NCBI GenBank assembly: GCA_029557915.1
Contig: JAKQHS010000015.1
Location: forward strand, 30,512 to 94,511
DNA from: Bacteroidota bacterium
Lineage (GTDB): Bacteria; Bacteroidota; Bacteroidia; Chitinophagales; Saprospiraceae
Direction: 5' to 3'
DNA: 64,000 nt
Within the stretch, counting starts at the first letter, position 1; the number at the start of each line of letters is the position of its first letter. The position numbers and the translations under genes were made by a program. Below the pieces are notes generated by a model. That model was not told the DNA's origin. It did no database searches and was given only the letters and a program-made list of their open reading frames with translations. Shown one piece after another: positions 44,466-54,418 of this stretch.

Positions 44466-44897
44466 ATGAAAACATTTCTATTCGGAGTATTCTCCCTGTT
44501 GCTGATTTCAGTATTGTTTAGCCGGTGCGGGGTCATGTTTGGGGGCAGCAAGTATCATGCGTCCATTTTGGCCAAGGATCATCCAAACGCCCAAATTTAT
44601 GTGGATGGAAACAAAATTGGACAGGGATCGGCTACTGGTTTATTTTCAAGGAACCGTTTATTGTCGGTGGAACTCAGGCAGGAAGGTTGCGAGCCCAAAA
44701 CTCAAATATTTGATAAAACGTTGAGAACAGGAAATTTCATTTTATCAATTATATCATGGGGGCTGATCGGGGTAGCTGTTGACCTCGGTACCGGGTCAGC
44801 TTATAAACCTGACCACAAAACCAATTCTGCAATTCAAAGACTTACGGTAAAAGACTATTCCTTTACAGTTGATTATTCTGGTTGCACGGTGAAATAA
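44466..44897 (+). CDS. PEGA-like lipoprotein
   Basis: A 143-residue lipoprotein (lipobox VLFSRC, cysteine near 21). The early part HPNAQIYVDGNKIGQGSATG has the VDGxxxG hallmark of a PEGA-type surface domain, followed by LSVELRQEGCEPKTQ. A hydrophobic segment (FILSIISWGLIGVAVDLGTG) then a short beta-rich end follow. Similar small lipoproteins occur widely in Bacteroidota with no known role. ATG start; own promoter likely in the A/T-rich upstream gap. Confidence 0.82.
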   Translation: MKTFLFGVFSLLLISVLFSRCGVMFGGSKYHASILAKDHPNAQIYVDGNKIGQGSATGLFSRNRLLSVELRQEGCEPKTQIFDKTLRTGNFILSIISWGLIGVAVDLGTGSAYKPDHKTNSAIQRLTVKDYSFTVDYSGCTVK

Positions 44898-44935
44898 TTT
44901 CTTTCGAAATAATAACCTATCTAACTGGCTCCCAT

Positions 44936-44959
44936 ATAAAATCCCTGAATGGGTTTTAT
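44936..44959. terminator. Hairpin terminator after PEGA-like gene
   Basis: ATAAAA-CCC and GGG-TTTTAT pair with one bulged T and a 5-nt loop, 38 nt beyond the lipoprotein stop. The T-rich right arm fits a factor-independent terminator. It separates this gene from the wecB unit. Confidence 0.6.
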
Positions 44960-45080
44960 GATCAAATAGATATTTAGCAAACACTTTTTGGTCAGCTCAA
45001 ACCACCTACTTTTATCCGATTGACCTTTGATGGCACTACCAGCGCTTAAAGTCGCGGTTAGGGCCTATCTTGCGGCCACT

Positions 45081-46211
45081 ATGCCTTCCGGCAAATTAAA
45101 GAGGATTCTTTTCATCATCGGCACCCGCCCTGAAATGATAAAATTTGCCCCCCTTATCCTTAAAATGCGGAGGGAAGAGAATTTTGAACCCGTTGTTTGT
45201 TTTACCGGCCAGCATAAGGGTTTATTGGACGATACAGCCGCTTTTTTCGGAATCAGACCCGACCATCACCTCAATCTGATGCGCCCGGATCAGACTCCGG
45301 TTTCCTTTTTATCCCGGTCCCTGAAGAGGCTGGATAAAATCATCGAAAAGGAAAATCCGGACCTCGTATTTGTACAAGGAGATACCTCCACGGTGCTCTC
45401 CGGTTCCCTGGCCGCCTTTTACCATAAGGTAAGGATCGCCCATCTCGAAGCCGGCCTGAGGAGCCACGACAAATTCAATCCATACCCGGAGGAAATGAAC
45501 CGGCTGCTTTGCAGCAGGCTGGCCGATTTTCATTTTGCCCCCACCCGGACCGCTGCGGAGAACCTGGTGGCCGAAGGTCTCACCCGGGATGTTTTTGTCA
45601 CCGGCAATACCGTCATCGACTCGCTTTTTTTATGCCTGGAAATCCTGGACAGCCAGGATGAAACGGAATATGTGGATTATTTTAATCAAATCGATTGGTC
45701 AAAAAAGATCATCCTGGTCACCTGTCATCGCAGGGAAAATTTCGGAGAACCCCTGGACCGGATCCTGGCCGCTATCGAAAAATTTGCCAATCGCTTTCCG
45801 GAGGTGCAAATCGTTTTCCCGGTGCATCCCAATCCCAATATCCGGCAAATGGTCTATGACCGTCTCGAGCCTATTCCCAATATTTTGCTTACCGCGTCTT
45901 TACCCTATCCATACCTGGTCTGGATCCTCAACAAATCCTATTTTGTTGTCACCGATTCCGGGGGCATCCAGGAAGAGGCCCCATACCTGGATAAGCCGGT
46001 CCTGGTCCTGAGGACCCTGACTGAACGGGTGGAATCCATTCAGGCGGGTACTGCCGTATTGGTGGGCAATCAACAAAACACCATCCTGGAAAATATGGTC
46101 AGGATGTATGAAGACGAAACGTTTTACCGGAGTTTTCAACAAAAGGCCCATCCTTATGGCACCGGGGACAGCGCGGACCAGATCCTGCGTATTTTAAAAG
46201 AGAGGCTTTGA
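45081..46211 (+). CDS. wecB: UDP-GlcNAc 2-epimerase, non-hydrolysing
   Basis: A 376-residue epimerase that converts UDP-N-acetylglucosamine to UDP-N-acetylmannosamine for surface polysaccharides. Motifs: IGTRPEMIKFAPLIL, FVQGDTSTVLSG, HLEAGLRSHDKFNPYPEEMNR, and TDSGGIQEEAPYLDKPVLVLR. I favour the ATG at 45081, which gives the usual start of the family; ATG 45030 would add a 17-residue leader. The next gene starts 1 nt after its stop, so the two are co-translated. Confidence 0.94.
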   Translation: MPSGKLKRILFIIGTRPEMIKFAPLILKMRREENFEPVVCFTGQHKGLLDDTAAFFGIRPDHHLNLMRPDQTPVSFLSRSLKRLDKIIEKENPDLVFVQGDTSTVLSGSLAAFYHKVRIAHLEAGLRSHDKFNPYPEEMNRLLCSRLADFHFAPTRTAAENLVAEGLTRDVFVTGNTVIDSLFLCLEILDSQDETEYVDYFNQIDWSKKIILVTCHRRENFGEPLDRILAAIEKFANRFPEVQIVFPVHPNPNIRQMVYDRLEPIPNILLTASLPYPYLVWILNKSYFVVTDSGGIQEEAPYLDKPVLVLRTLTERVESIQAGTAVLVGNQQNTILENMVRMYEDETFYRSFQQKAHPYGTGDSADQILRILKERL

Positions 46212-46212
46212 C

Positions 46213-46962
46213 ATGCAGAAAATTCTGGCGCTGATCCCTGTTTATAATGAAGAAGCCTCCATCGGCCCTCTTTTAAAAAACTTTGATCTGGTTTTTGCTT
46301 CCTCAGGAGGAGAGGTGGAGGTCCTGATCGTCAATGATGGCAGCACTGACCGTACGATGGAAGTGGTGCGAAACTACCAGGGGCCCCTGCCCCTTCGTTG
46401 TCTCGACCATGCGGTCAACGAGGGACTGGGTAAGGTGATCCGCGAAGGCTTGACTTATGCCAGCGACCATCTGCAGGACGAAGACCTCGTGGTCACCCTG
46501 GATGGGGACAATAGCCATCATCCGGACCTGATCCCGGCCATGGTCCAGGCCATCAGACAGGGTTCGGATATAGTGATTGCTTCGAGATTTCGGCCGGGAG
46601 CAAGGATACATGGCCTCCCTTGGTCCCGCAGGCAATTCAGCGTCCTGGCCAGGCTTTTGTTTTCCCTGTTTGCCCATATACCCGGAGTCAGGGATTATAC
46701 TTGCGGTTACCGGGCATACCGGGTCTCCCTGTTAAAAAAGGGATTTGCCCATTATGGTGACCGGTTTATCCAGGAAACCGGCTTTAGCTGTATGGTGGAA
46801 ATTCTGCTGAAACTCGCCCGATTCAAACCGGTATGCCTTGAACTCCCGCTTGTGCTGAGATACGATCTCAAAGCCGGAGCCAGTAAAATGAAGGTAAGAA
46901 AGACGGTTTACAAGACGCTCGCCCTGCTCAAAGATTATTGGTTTTCCAGGCGCTTCCGTTAG
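46213..46962 (+). CDS. GT2-family glycosyltransferase
   Basis: A 249-residue GT-A-fold transferase of the DPM1/GT2 type. It has LIPVYNEEASIGPLL, the nucleotide-binding IVNDGSTDRTMEV and the metal motif LDGDNSHHPD, plus a C-terminal GYRAYRVSLLKKG segment typical of polyprenyl-phosphate sugar transferases. No membrane segment. Follows wecB with a 1-nt gap. Donor and acceptor are unknown; a lipid-linked sugar for surface polysaccharide is the simplest reading. Confidence 0.92.
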   Translation: MQKILALIPVYNEEASIGPLLKNFDLVFASSGGEVEVLIVNDGSTDRTMEVVRNYQGPLPLRCLDHAVNEGLGKVIREGLTYASDHLQDEDLVVTLDGDNSHHPDLIPAMVQAIRQGSDIVIASRFRPGARIHGLPWSRRQFSVLARLLFSLFAHIPGVRDYTCGYRAYRVSLLKKGFAHYGDRFIQETGFSCMVEILLKLARFKPVCLELPLVLRYDLKAGASKMKVRKTVYKTLALLKDYWFSRRFR

Positions 46963-47032
46963 TCCTGTCGCCAGCGCCTGTCGCCAAACGTCACGATTCT
47001 TTTCGCGGCGCGGATCTAACTTTGGAATACCT

Positions 47033-48319
47033 ATGAAACACTCTGAAGAACTCCTTTATTATATCTGGAAGCACCGCTGTTTTGATCATTCCTTGCTGAA
47101 AACGGCTTCGGGAGAACCCTTGCAGGTACTGCAACCCGGTATCCGGAACCACCATGCCGGGCCCGATTTCCTGCAAAGCATCATCCGGATCGGGCAGACC
47201 ACCTGGGCTGGCAATGTCGAAATGCACTTCAACGCTTCGGAATGGACCTCCCACCGGCACGAGACCGATGAAGCGTACAATACGGTCATTCTCCATGTAG
47301 TCTGGTCTGCGGACGCCGAAGTATTTAACGAAGCCGGCCTGAAGATTCCCTGCCTGGAATTGCAGTCGCGGGTTGACCGGCAGATGCTGAAGCAGTACGA
47401 GGACCTGATGCAAAATCAAAAATGGGTACCTTGCGAGGGCTTGTTTCATACTGTAAACGACTTTATCAAGGAATCCTGGTCGCACCGGCTTATGGCGGAG
47501 CGGCTCGAATCCAAAGCGGTCGCCGTCCGGCAGGCCCTGGATGTCCAGGGTCAAAACTGGGAAGAAGTATGTTTTCAGAAACTGGCCAGGGCCCTGGGTA
47601 CCCAGGTCAATGGGGATGCCATGGAATTGCTCGCTTCCTGCACTCCTCTGCACCTGATTGGGAAACACAAGGACCAACTCCTGCACGTGGAGGCTTTGTT
47701 GTTTGGCCAGTCTGGTTTGCTGGAAGGCCCGTTTGAAGAAGATTATCCCCTCCGGTTGCAGGCGGAGTATTCTTTTTTTAAAAACAAATACCATCTCCGT
47801 CCCATGAACGCTTCGCATTGGAAGTTCCTGAGGTTGAGGCCTGCCAATTTTCCGACGATCCGGATCGCCCAGTTGGCCAAAATCATATATACTACCGATC
47901 ATTTGTTTTCAAAACTGATGGCTGCCCAGACCATCAAAGAAATCATAAACAGCCTGGATGTCACCCTGGGCGGATATTGGACCGACCATTATTCCTTTAA
48001 ATCGGAAAGCCGGAGCGGCCGGTTTAAAAAACTGGGTTTGTCGACGATTCAATATATCCTGATCAATGCCGTGGCGCCTCTTTTGTTTTGTTACGGCGAA
48101 AGCCAGGATGACCTCCAGCGGAAAGAGAAGTCCATGGCTTATCTCCAGGACCTCCCGGCCGAATCCAATGCCCTCATCAGCGGTTGGATAAAACTGGGCT
48201 GGAATCCGAAGCATGCCTTGCACAGCCAGGCACAGATCCAGCTCAAAACCCAATATTGCGATGAAAAAAAATGCCTGCAGTGCAGCATTGGACACCAGAT
48301 CCTGAAATTTGCACCATGA
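47033..48319 (+). CDS. DUF2851 protein
   Basis: A 428-residue protein of the DUF2851 family, found through Bacteroidota. It starts SEELLYYIWKHRCFD and carries GIRNHHAGPDFLQSIIRIG and GNVEMHFNASEWTSHRH; the D..EMH spacing is compatible with a PD-(D/E)XK nuclease-like fold. Late cysteines are in YCDEKKCLQCSIG. No activity is known. Its TGA overlaps the ATG of lpxK (ATGA, 48316-48319). Confidence 0.9.
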   Translation: MKHSEELLYYIWKHRCFDHSLLKTASGEPLQVLQPGIRNHHAGPDFLQSIIRIGQTTWAGNVEMHFNASEWTSHRHETDEAYNTVILHVVWSADAEVFNEAGLKIPCLELQSRVDRQMLKQYEDLMQNQKWVPCEGLFHTVNDFIKESWSHRLMAERLESKAVAVRQALDVQGQNWEEVCFQKLARALGTQVNGDAMELLASCTPLHLIGKHKDQLLHVEALLFGQSGLLEGPFEEDYPLRLQAEYSFFKNKYHLRPMNASHWKFLRLRPANFPTIRIAQLAKIIYTTDHLFSKLMAAQTIKEIINSLDVTLGGYWTDHYSFKSESRSGRFKKLGLSTIQYILINAVAPLLFCYGESQDDLQRKEKSMAYLQDLPAESNALISGWIKLGWNPKHALHSQAQIQLKTQYCDEKKCLQCSIGHQILKFAP

Positions 48320-49383
48320 TCCGGAATACGCTTGTAAAACTGCTGCTGGCCCCTTTTTCCCTTCTGTATGGCCTGGCCATCCTTATCCGGAACCTGCTGT
48401 ACCGCCAGGAGATCCTGAGGCCCGCACGGTTTGATATTCCGGTCATTTCGGTCGGTAATCTGAGTATAGGCGGTACGGGCAAATCACCGCATATTGAATA
48501 CCTGGTTCGCTGGCTCAAAGAATACCTGCCGGTGGCCATCCTGAGCCGGGGTTATAAAAGGGAGAGCACCGGTTTTCGCATAGGCCAGCAAGCCCCCTCG
48601 GTGAAAAGCATCGGGGATGAGCCCTTCCAGTTTTTAATGAAATTCCCGGAGGTGCCGGTAGCCGTGGCGGAAAACCGGGAACTGGGCATTCCGCTGCTGC
48701 TCAAATCTTATCCCGGTACCCGGCTCATTCTGCTCGATGATGCCTTCCAGCACCTCAGTGTGAAACCCTTTATCAATATCCTTCTGACCTCCTATGACCT
48801 GCCCTTCACCAGGGATTATATCCTGCCTTCGGGACGCCTGAGGGAATGGAGGTCCAGTTACCGCCGGGCCGATATCCTCGTCGTAACCAAATGCCCGTCC
48901 GGCCTTACTCCGGAAGAAGCAAATGAACTCAAGGAAGAATTGAAGCCCTTTCCGCATCAGACCCTTTATTTCAGTGAATACCATTACGGCACGCCCTATT
49001 TTATCTTTAATCCCGGCCTGCGCCTGCGCTGGAACCCGGACCACTATGCCTTGCTGGTGAGCGGGATAGCCAACACCGACTACCTGCAGGCCTTTGTCCG
49101 CTCCCAAATCAAATACCTCCACCTTTTCCCCTTTGCCGATCATCATTGGTTCAGCAATTATGACCTGGGCCAGATCAAAAGGCAGTTTGATTCGCTTCCC
49201 GGCCCTGGTAAATTTATACTGACGACGGAGAAGGACGCCACCCGCTTGTCCATACACCGCGATTATATCCTTGAAAATAAAATACCGATTTTTGTGCTGC
49301 CGGTGGAAGTCCGATTTTTATTTAATGACGAAGAACGATTCAAAAACACCATTCGCGGGAAATTACTGGACTTCAAATCCTGA
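48316..49383 (+). CDS. lpxK: Tetraacyldisaccharide 4'-kinase
   Basis: A 355-residue LpxK, which phosphorylates the lipid A precursor at the 4' position on the inner membrane. The P-loop is VGNLSIGGTGKSP (about 43-56); ILSRGYKRES, LLDDAFQHLSV and ILTTEKDATRLS match the family. An N-terminal membrane helix (LLLAPFSLLYGLAILI) anchors it. It begins inside the stop codon of DUF2851, so is translationally coupled. The next gene overlaps its end. Confidence 0.96.
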   Translation: MIRNTLVKLLLAPFSLLYGLAILIRNLLYRQEILRPARFDIPVISVGNLSIGGTGKSPHIEYLVRWLKEYLPVAILSRGYKRESTGFRIGQQAPSVKSIGDEPFQFLMKFPEVPVAVAENRELGIPLLLKSYPGTRLILLDDAFQHLSVKPFINILLTSYDLPFTRDYILPSGRLREWRSSYRRADILVVTKCPSGLTPEEANELKEELKPFPHQTLYFSEYHYGTPYFIFNPGLRLRWNPDHYALLVSGIANTDYLQAFVRSQIKYLHLFPFADHHWFSNYDLGQIKRQFDSLPGPGKFILTTEKDATRLSIHRDYILENKIPIFVLPVEVRFLFNDEERFKNTIRGKLLDFKS

Positions 49384-51121
49384 GGCCCATGGTCCTTCAT
49401 ACCGGATCTGCCTGGGTCTGTTTTCAATATTTGCATGGACGTTTCCGTTGATCTCCCAGGGCAACGTGATCCCCCTGTCTTCAAAGCAGGAATACCTGAT
49501 CGAAAGGATGAGTATAAAATACGGGGTGCCTTCCGGATTTCACCGCGCGGTCAGGCCTTATTTCAGGAAAGACCTCGTGGACCTGGTCTTTTACTGGGAC
49601 AGCCTGAAGGTTCTGGACCCCGCTGACGAGGCGGACATCAGATACCTGTTTGATGAAAACAACGAATGGCTGATGGATGGCGGCCATACCGTCCGGAGCA
49701 AATCAGGGACCGGCCTGGATTCCATGGGCTATCGCTACAGCAGCAGGCCGGTATTAAAACATTTTTACAGGACCCCTGCCCATTTTCTGGAAGTTAATAA
49801 AAAGGAATTTTACTTGCGGCTCAATCCGGTCCTCAATGTACAGGCCGGCCGGGAAACCGGGGCGGGCGATTGGGTGCTGGCCAACCAACGCGGCGCAGAC
49901 CTGAGGGTGGGACTGGATCAAAAGATATACGCCCAGAGTACGATCCTTGAAAACCAGTTATCCCTTCCGGCTTTTTTCCGGAATAAGGTTGAAAAAAACA
50001 AGGCTTTGCCCGGTGCGGGTTTTTACAAATATTTTTCGGACAAACTGTACAAACCCCAGGGTTATGATTTTTTTATCAGCAACGCTCACCTGGGTTTCCG
50101 GCTCAGTCCGCATTTTCATATCCAGCTGGGACACGGGTCGCATTTCCTGGGAGACGGCCTGCGATCGCTGTTTTTATCGGAATATGCCCAGGAATATTTT
50201 TTTCTCAAATTGCAAGCCCGGGTGTGGAAACTGCATTACCAAAGCCTGTTTGCAGAGTTAAGCGCTTCCACTCCGACGGCTTCCACGGCGGGGAATGTCC
50301 TCCTGCCCAAAAAATACACCGCCACCCATACCCTGCAGGCCCAGTTGTCCTCCCGGTGGAGTCTGGGTTTGTTTGAGACCGTCATCTTTAACCGAAACAA
50401 TCGGTTTGAATTCCAGTACCTCAACCCGGTGATCATCTATCGCTCGGTCGAAGGTTCCATCGGAAGCCCGGATAATGTGATGCTGGGCATCAACAGCCGG
50501 TATGACTTTGGCCGGAAAATATCCGTTTATGGCCAGGTGCTCATCGACGAATTCGTACGCAAAGAAGTCTTCAGCAGCGGCAAGGGCTGGTGGGGGAATA
50601 AATTCGGGGGCCAGCTTGGGATAAAATACATCGATGCCTTCGGAATTCCCAGATTGGACCTGCAGGCCGAATACAATTCCGTAAGGCCCTATACCTATAC
50701 GCATTTTGACAGTACGGCCAATTACACGCATCAGCGCACGGCCCTGGCCCATCCGCTGGGCGCCAATTTTAAAGAATATCTTTTAAATCTTAGATACCAG
50801 CCCGCTCCGCGCTGGCAGATTCATGCTTACCTGATGGCTTACCTGTGGGGCGATGACCCCATGCCTTCGGTCAATTACGGGGGCGACCTGCTAAAGCCCT
50901 ATACCACCCGCATTATGGATTACGACAACAAAACCACCCAGGGCCGGCTCCGGAATATCCGTCACCTGGGATTCAACTTATCTTACGAATTGTTTCACAA
51001 CTATTTTATCGACCTGAACGGGTATTACCGGCAGGACCTCGAGGACGCTTCGGATATCAGCAGGTTTATCGGGGCGGGAGTAAGGGTCAATTTCTGGAGG
51101 AAGGATCTGAATTTGTTGTAG
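49325..51121 (+). CDS. Wzi/RemB-like outer-membrane barrel
   Basis: About 598 residues. After a hydrophobic signal-like segment (LGLFSIFAWTFPLISQG, residues about 29-45), the protein has a short helical region and a long series of alternating beta-strands, for example HFHIQLGHGSHFLGDG and KISVYGQVLIDEFV. This fits the capsule-assembly Wzi family and the RemB gliding-related protein of Flavobacterium. The start is uncertain: ATG 49325 overlaps lpxK by 59 nt and leaves a long leader. Likely needed for attaching or presenting surface polysaccharide. Confidence 0.8.
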   Translation: MTKNDSKTPFAGNYWTSNPEAHGPSYRICLGLFSIFAWTFPLISQGNVIPLSSKQEYLIERMSIKYGVPSGFHRAVRPYFRKDLVDLVFYWDSLKVLDPADEADIRYLFDENNEWLMDGGHTVRSKSGTGLDSMGYRYSSRPVLKHFYRTPAHFLEVNKKEFYLRLNPVLNVQAGRETGAGDWVLANQRGADLRVGLDQKIYAQSTILENQLSLPAFFRNKVEKNKALPGAGFYKYFSDKLYKPQGYDFFISNAHLGFRLSPHFHIQLGHGSHFLGDGLRSLFLSEYAQEYFFLKLQARVWKLHYQSLFAELSASTPTASTAGNVLLPKKYTATHTLQAQLSSRWSLGLFETVIFNRNNRFEFQYLNPVIIYRSVEGSIGSPDNVMLGINSRYDFGRKISVYGQVLIDEFVRKEVFSSGKGWWGNKFGGQLGIKYIDAFGIPRLDLQAEYNSVRPYTYTHFDSTANYTHQRTALAHPLGANFKEYLLNLRYQPAPRWQIHAYLMAYLWGDDPMPSVNYGGDLLKPYTTRIMDYDNKTTQGRLRNIRHLGFNLSYELFHNYFIDLNGYYRQDLEDASDISRFIGAGVRVNFWRKDLNLL

Positions 51122-51141
51122 CGAGGCCTAATAAAAAGATT

Positions 51142-52611
51142 TCAGGAAACCCTGACCCTTTTCACCTGCTCCCTGATCAAATTTCCGAAGAAAATAAAAA
51201 TATAAACTCCTACCAGGAGACTATTTACGAGAAACTGAGACCAGGGGGACCAGTTAAATTGATTTTTCAAAAACAAGCTCACCAGGTAAATGGCAATACC
51301 TGAAAACAGGGCTCCTGCTATTTTTCCGAGTTCATAAGGCACCGGATAATATTTCTGCCCCCAGATATAAGTAATCAGGGTCATTCCAAAATAGCAGATC
51401 AGCATGGACCAGGCGGTCCCCATATATCCATACCTCGGGACGAGCAACAGGTTAAATCCAAGGGTAAGGCCCACCCCAACCAAAGCGGAATACATGCCGT
51501 ATTGGGTGCGATCGGTGAGGCGGTACCAGTTGGACACATTATAATAGATGCCGAGACATACATTGGCCAGCAAAACGATGGGGACGATACCCAAGGCACG
51601 GAGGTATTCGGGCGTCCGCACAATGAGGTTTTTGTAAAAATCAAGGTAGAGCAATACCACCACAAAACCCAGCATCAAAAAACGGGTAAACCAGGTCGTG
51701 ATCCTGCTGTAATCCTGCCGGGCGTTTTCATGGTTCATGTGTTTGAAAAAGAAAGGTTCCGCGGCATAACGAAAAGCCTGGACAAATAAACTGATGAATA
51801 CTGCGAATTTGACACAGGCATTGTATTCCCCCATCTGGATCTGTTTTTCAGCCAGGGTGCCCGGGGCAAGCCAGCCGAGAAATTGCCGGGTCATGGCGTC
51901 GTCGATCACTCCGGCCAAACCAACAATCAGCAAGGGCAGGGAGTAGTTGAATACCTTTTTGATTTCTTTCCGGTCCAAAGCGAATCCCTCCGTCAGGAAT
52001 TCTTTTGAAAGCAGCATCAGGGTGACTGTGCTGGCGATCAGGTTGGCCAGGAAGACATAAGAAACCAGTTGGCTTTCATCAAAGGACCCGGCTCCTCTTC
52101 CGGGCAACCACCATAAAAAGAAAAAATTGAGTGCAACATTGAGGAGGATATTAATGGTTTTGATGGCTACAAACCGGCGGGGCCTTTTCTCCAGCCTGAG
52201 CCGGGCGAAAGGCAGTTCGCACAAAGCATCCAGGGCAATGATGCCCGCGGCCAGGCGGATCAGGAAACCGTAACCGCCGATATCCAGGAAGACGGCAATG
52301 GGTCCGGAAAACAGGAAGATCAGGGAAGAACCCATGAGGGCAATGCCTGCAATACTGGTTTTGATGGTGCGGTAAGAGGCGGAGCGGGGATCCTGGCTGG
52401 CATACCTGAAATAGGCGGTTTCGAGGCGCAGCGTGTATAAAACCACTCCCAAGGCGATCCATCCGTAAATCTGGCCAACCACCCCGTAATCGCCCCTTTC
52501 CTTGAACACTGCCGTATGAAGGGGGACCAGGATAAAATTGACGAGCCGGGCGAGAATACTGCTGAGTCCGTACAAAGCGGTTTCACCGGCAAGTTTTTTA
52601 ATTACGGACAA
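51142..52611 (-). CDS. Polysaccharide flippase (Wzx/MOP family)
   Basis: A 489-residue membrane protein with about 14 helices and the conserved start KKLAGETALYGLSSILARLVNF of Bacteroidota flippases. It also has KVFNYSLPLLIVGLAGVIDD and YRLTDRTQYGMYSALVG, typical of the MVF/polysaccharide exporter group. It flips lipid-linked glycans to the periplasmic side. No ATG fits; TTG at 52611 matches homologous starts better than TTG 52635. Convergent with the Wzi-like gene, 20 nt apart. Confidence 0.92.
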   Translation of the reverse strand: MSVIKKLAGETALYGLSSILARLVNFILVPLHTAVFKERGDYGVVGQIYGWIALGVVLYTLRLETAYFRYASQDPRSASYRTIKTSIAGIALMGSSLIFLFSGPIAVFLDIGGYGFLIRLAAGIIALDALCELPFARLRLEKRPRRFVAIKTINILLNVALNFFFLWWLPGRGAGSFDESQLVSYVFLANLIASTVTLMLLSKEFLTEGFALDRKEIKKVFNYSLPLLIVGLAGVIDDAMTRQFLGWLAPGTLAEKQIQMGEYNACVKFAVFISLFVQAFRYAAEPFFFKHMNHENARQDYSRITTWFTRFLMLGFVVVLLYLDFYKNLIVRTPEYLRALGIVPIVLLANVCLGIYYNVSNWYRLTDRTQYGMYSALVGVGLTLGFNLLLVPRYGYMGTAWSMLICYFGMTLITYIWGQKYYPVPYELGKIAGALFSGIAIYLVSLFLKNQFNWSPWSQFLVNSLLVGVYIFIFFGNLIREQVKRVRVS

Positions 52612-52713
52612 GCAGTAATGTATTTGTTGTTGCAAATGTAGGGATTAGCGCAGTCAAACCCCGATTGGCAAAGACTAAAAAATGGCCTACCTTAGGAAAT
52701 CAAAACCAGCCCC

Positions 52714-52959
52714 ATGTGGAAGGAAGAGAAAGATCAATTGAGGGCCAGCTTTCAATTCGCCGATTTTGCCCAGGCTTTTTCCTTCATGACCGAAGTGGCC
52801 TTTGCCTGTGAAAAACTGGATCACCACCCCGACTGGCACAACGTATGGAACCGCGTGGATATCATCCTGACCACTCATTCCGCCGGGCATAAGGTCACGG
52901 AAAAGGACTGGGCCCTGGCCCGGGAAATTGAAAAAATATACGAACGAAGAAAAAATTAA
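52714..52959 (+). CDS. 4a-hydroxytetrahydrobiopterin dehydratase
   Basis: An 81-residue pterin-4a-carbinolamine dehydratase. Its compact fold carries the active-site histidines in KLDHHPDWHNVWNRVDI and the THSAGH-VTEKDWALA segment. It recycles the oxidised pterin of aromatic amino-acid hydroxylases. No phenylalanine hydroxylase is adjacent. The next gene starts 4 nt later, so both share a message. Confidence 0.93.
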   Translation: MWKEEKDQLRASFQFADFAQAFSFMTEVAFACEKLDHHPDWHNVWNRVDIILTTHSAGHKVTEKDWALAREIEKIYERRKN

Positions 52960-52963
52960 TGCT

Positions 52964-54352
52964 ATGAAAAAATGGCCCCTCCTTGTTTTGACGATGTTCA
53001 TGGGCAAACCGGCAATCCATGCCCAGGAAGTTCTGTCCCTGACGGCCCCCTCCCAACCCATAGTATTCGCCGGGGTCAATGTGATCCGGCCGGGTTCGGA
53101 GACTATATTGACGGATCAGATCGTGATTGTCGAAAACGGCAAAATTAAAGAGCTGGGCCGGGCGGGCAGGGTTAAAATCCCGACCTCTTCCCTGGCCATC
53201 GATGGCGCAGGAAAATACCTGCTGCCGGGACTGGCGGAGATGCACGCGCACATACCGGCGCCGGAGGCCAACGGGGACCTGTCGATGGTAAAACAAACCC
53301 TGTTTTTATACCTGTGCCGCGGTGTGACCACCCTGAGAGGGATGTTGGGACAACCCTTCCATTTGAATTTAAAGGAAAAACTGGCCAAACAGGGCATTAC
53401 CAATATGCCGGTCGTGTACACCTCCAGTCCGTCCTTCAACGGCAATTCGGTACCCGATGTGTCCACCGCAGAAAAACTGGTGAAACAATACCAATCGGAA
53501 GGTTATGACTTTTTAAAAATACATCCCGGAATCAAGGTGGAGGTTTACGATGCCCTGACCCGGACCGCGAAACAGGTGGGCATCCCTTTCGCCGGTCACG
53601 TACCCGTTGAAGTGGGGGTGAGGCATGCTATCCAGTCCGGCCAGCTTACGATCGATCATCTCGACGGATACATTGAAGCGATGGCTCCGCCGCTGGCCGA
53701 CCTGAATCAAAACGGATTTTTTGGTTTTAACCTCACTGACCAGGCCGATGTCAATAAAATCAAAGGATTGGCAGACCTGACCAAACAAAAGGGGACCTGG
53801 CTGGTCCCTACCCAGACCCTGTTTACCCGCTGGTTTTCTCCAGAGGATCCGGCTGCCATGATGCGCCAGGAAGAGATGGCATATATGCCTTCCCGGACCC
53901 GTTTTGCCTGGCATCAGAGCAAAACCAATCTCATTAAATCCGCCGGATACACGGCTGAAAAATACAAGGCCTACCTGGATATCCGCAAAAAACTGCTCCT
54001 GGACTTGCACCAATCCGGGGTCAGGCTGCTTCTGGGCTCCGATGCCCCCCAGGTGATGAATGTGCCGGGTTTCTCCATCCACCACGAAATGGAATCCTGG
54101 GCTGAAGCCGGCATCCCTGCCTGGAAGATCCTCCAGGCCGGTACCTCGGAGGTTTCCCGGTTTTTCGGAACGGAAAAAGAGTCAGGAGATATTGCCGTGG
54201 GTCAGGCGGCCAACCTCATTCTTCTCGAACAAAATCCGGTCGAGCGGATCGAAAATATTAAAACCATTTCAGGCGTGATGAACCAGGGTATCTGGATGCC
54301 CAAAACGGTTATTGAAGAAGAGCTGCGCAAGATCGCCCAAGCCAATCAATGA
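52964..54352 (+). CDS. Exported amidohydrolase
   Basis: A 462-residue amidohydrolase-superfamily protein with a signal peptide (MKKWPLLVLTMFMGKPAIHA). Metal-site elements: LPGLAEMHAHIPA, a central lysine/aspartate region FLKIHPGIKVE, IPFAGHVPVEV and LDHLDG, and a late RLLLGSDAPQV; the C-terminal strand block (GQAANLILL) is typical of imidazolonepropionase-like members. ATG at 52964. Substrate unknown; a cyclic amide or dipeptide in the periplasm is possible. Confidence 0.9.
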   Translation: MKKWPLLVLTMFMGKPAIHAQEVLSLTAPSQPIVFAGVNVIRPGSETILTDQIVIVENGKIKELGRAGRVKIPTSSLAIDGAGKYLLPGLAEMHAHIPAPEANGDLSMVKQTLFLYLCRGVTTLRGMLGQPFHLNLKEKLAKQGITNMPVVYTSSPSFNGNSVPDVSTAEKLVKQYQSEGYDFLKIHPGIKVEVYDALTRTAKQVGIPFAGHVPVEVGVRHAIQSGQLTIDHLDGYIEAMAPPLADLNQNGFFGFNLTDQADVNKIKGLADLTKQKGTWLVPTQTLFTRWFSPEDPAAMMRQEEMAYMPSRTRFAWHQSKTNLIKSAGYTAEKYKAYLDIRKKLLLDLHQSGVRLLLGSDAPQVMNVPGFSIHHEMESWAEAGIPAWKILQAGTSEVSRFFGTEKESGDIAVGQAANLILLEQNPVERIENIKTISGVMNQGIWMPKTVIEEELRKIAQANQ

Positions 54353-54418
54353 CCATTTCATTACCTTCATTACCTTCATTCTTTAATTATTCATTTCTTC
54401 ATTCCTTAATTATAATAA
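54353..54418. repeat. TTCATTACC-type degenerate array
   Basis: TTCATTACC occurs twice in tandem followed by TTCATTCTT and several ATTCATT/TTAAT variants, filling the gap between the amidohydrolase stop and the aquaporin start. The same style of short intergenic array as at 23053, 35036 and 37201, but more degenerate. Confidence 0.65.

Noticed and set aside
46991..47902. A 303-codon antisense frame over the DUF2851 gene
   Set aside because: The sense frame is a recognised family and coupled to lpxK.
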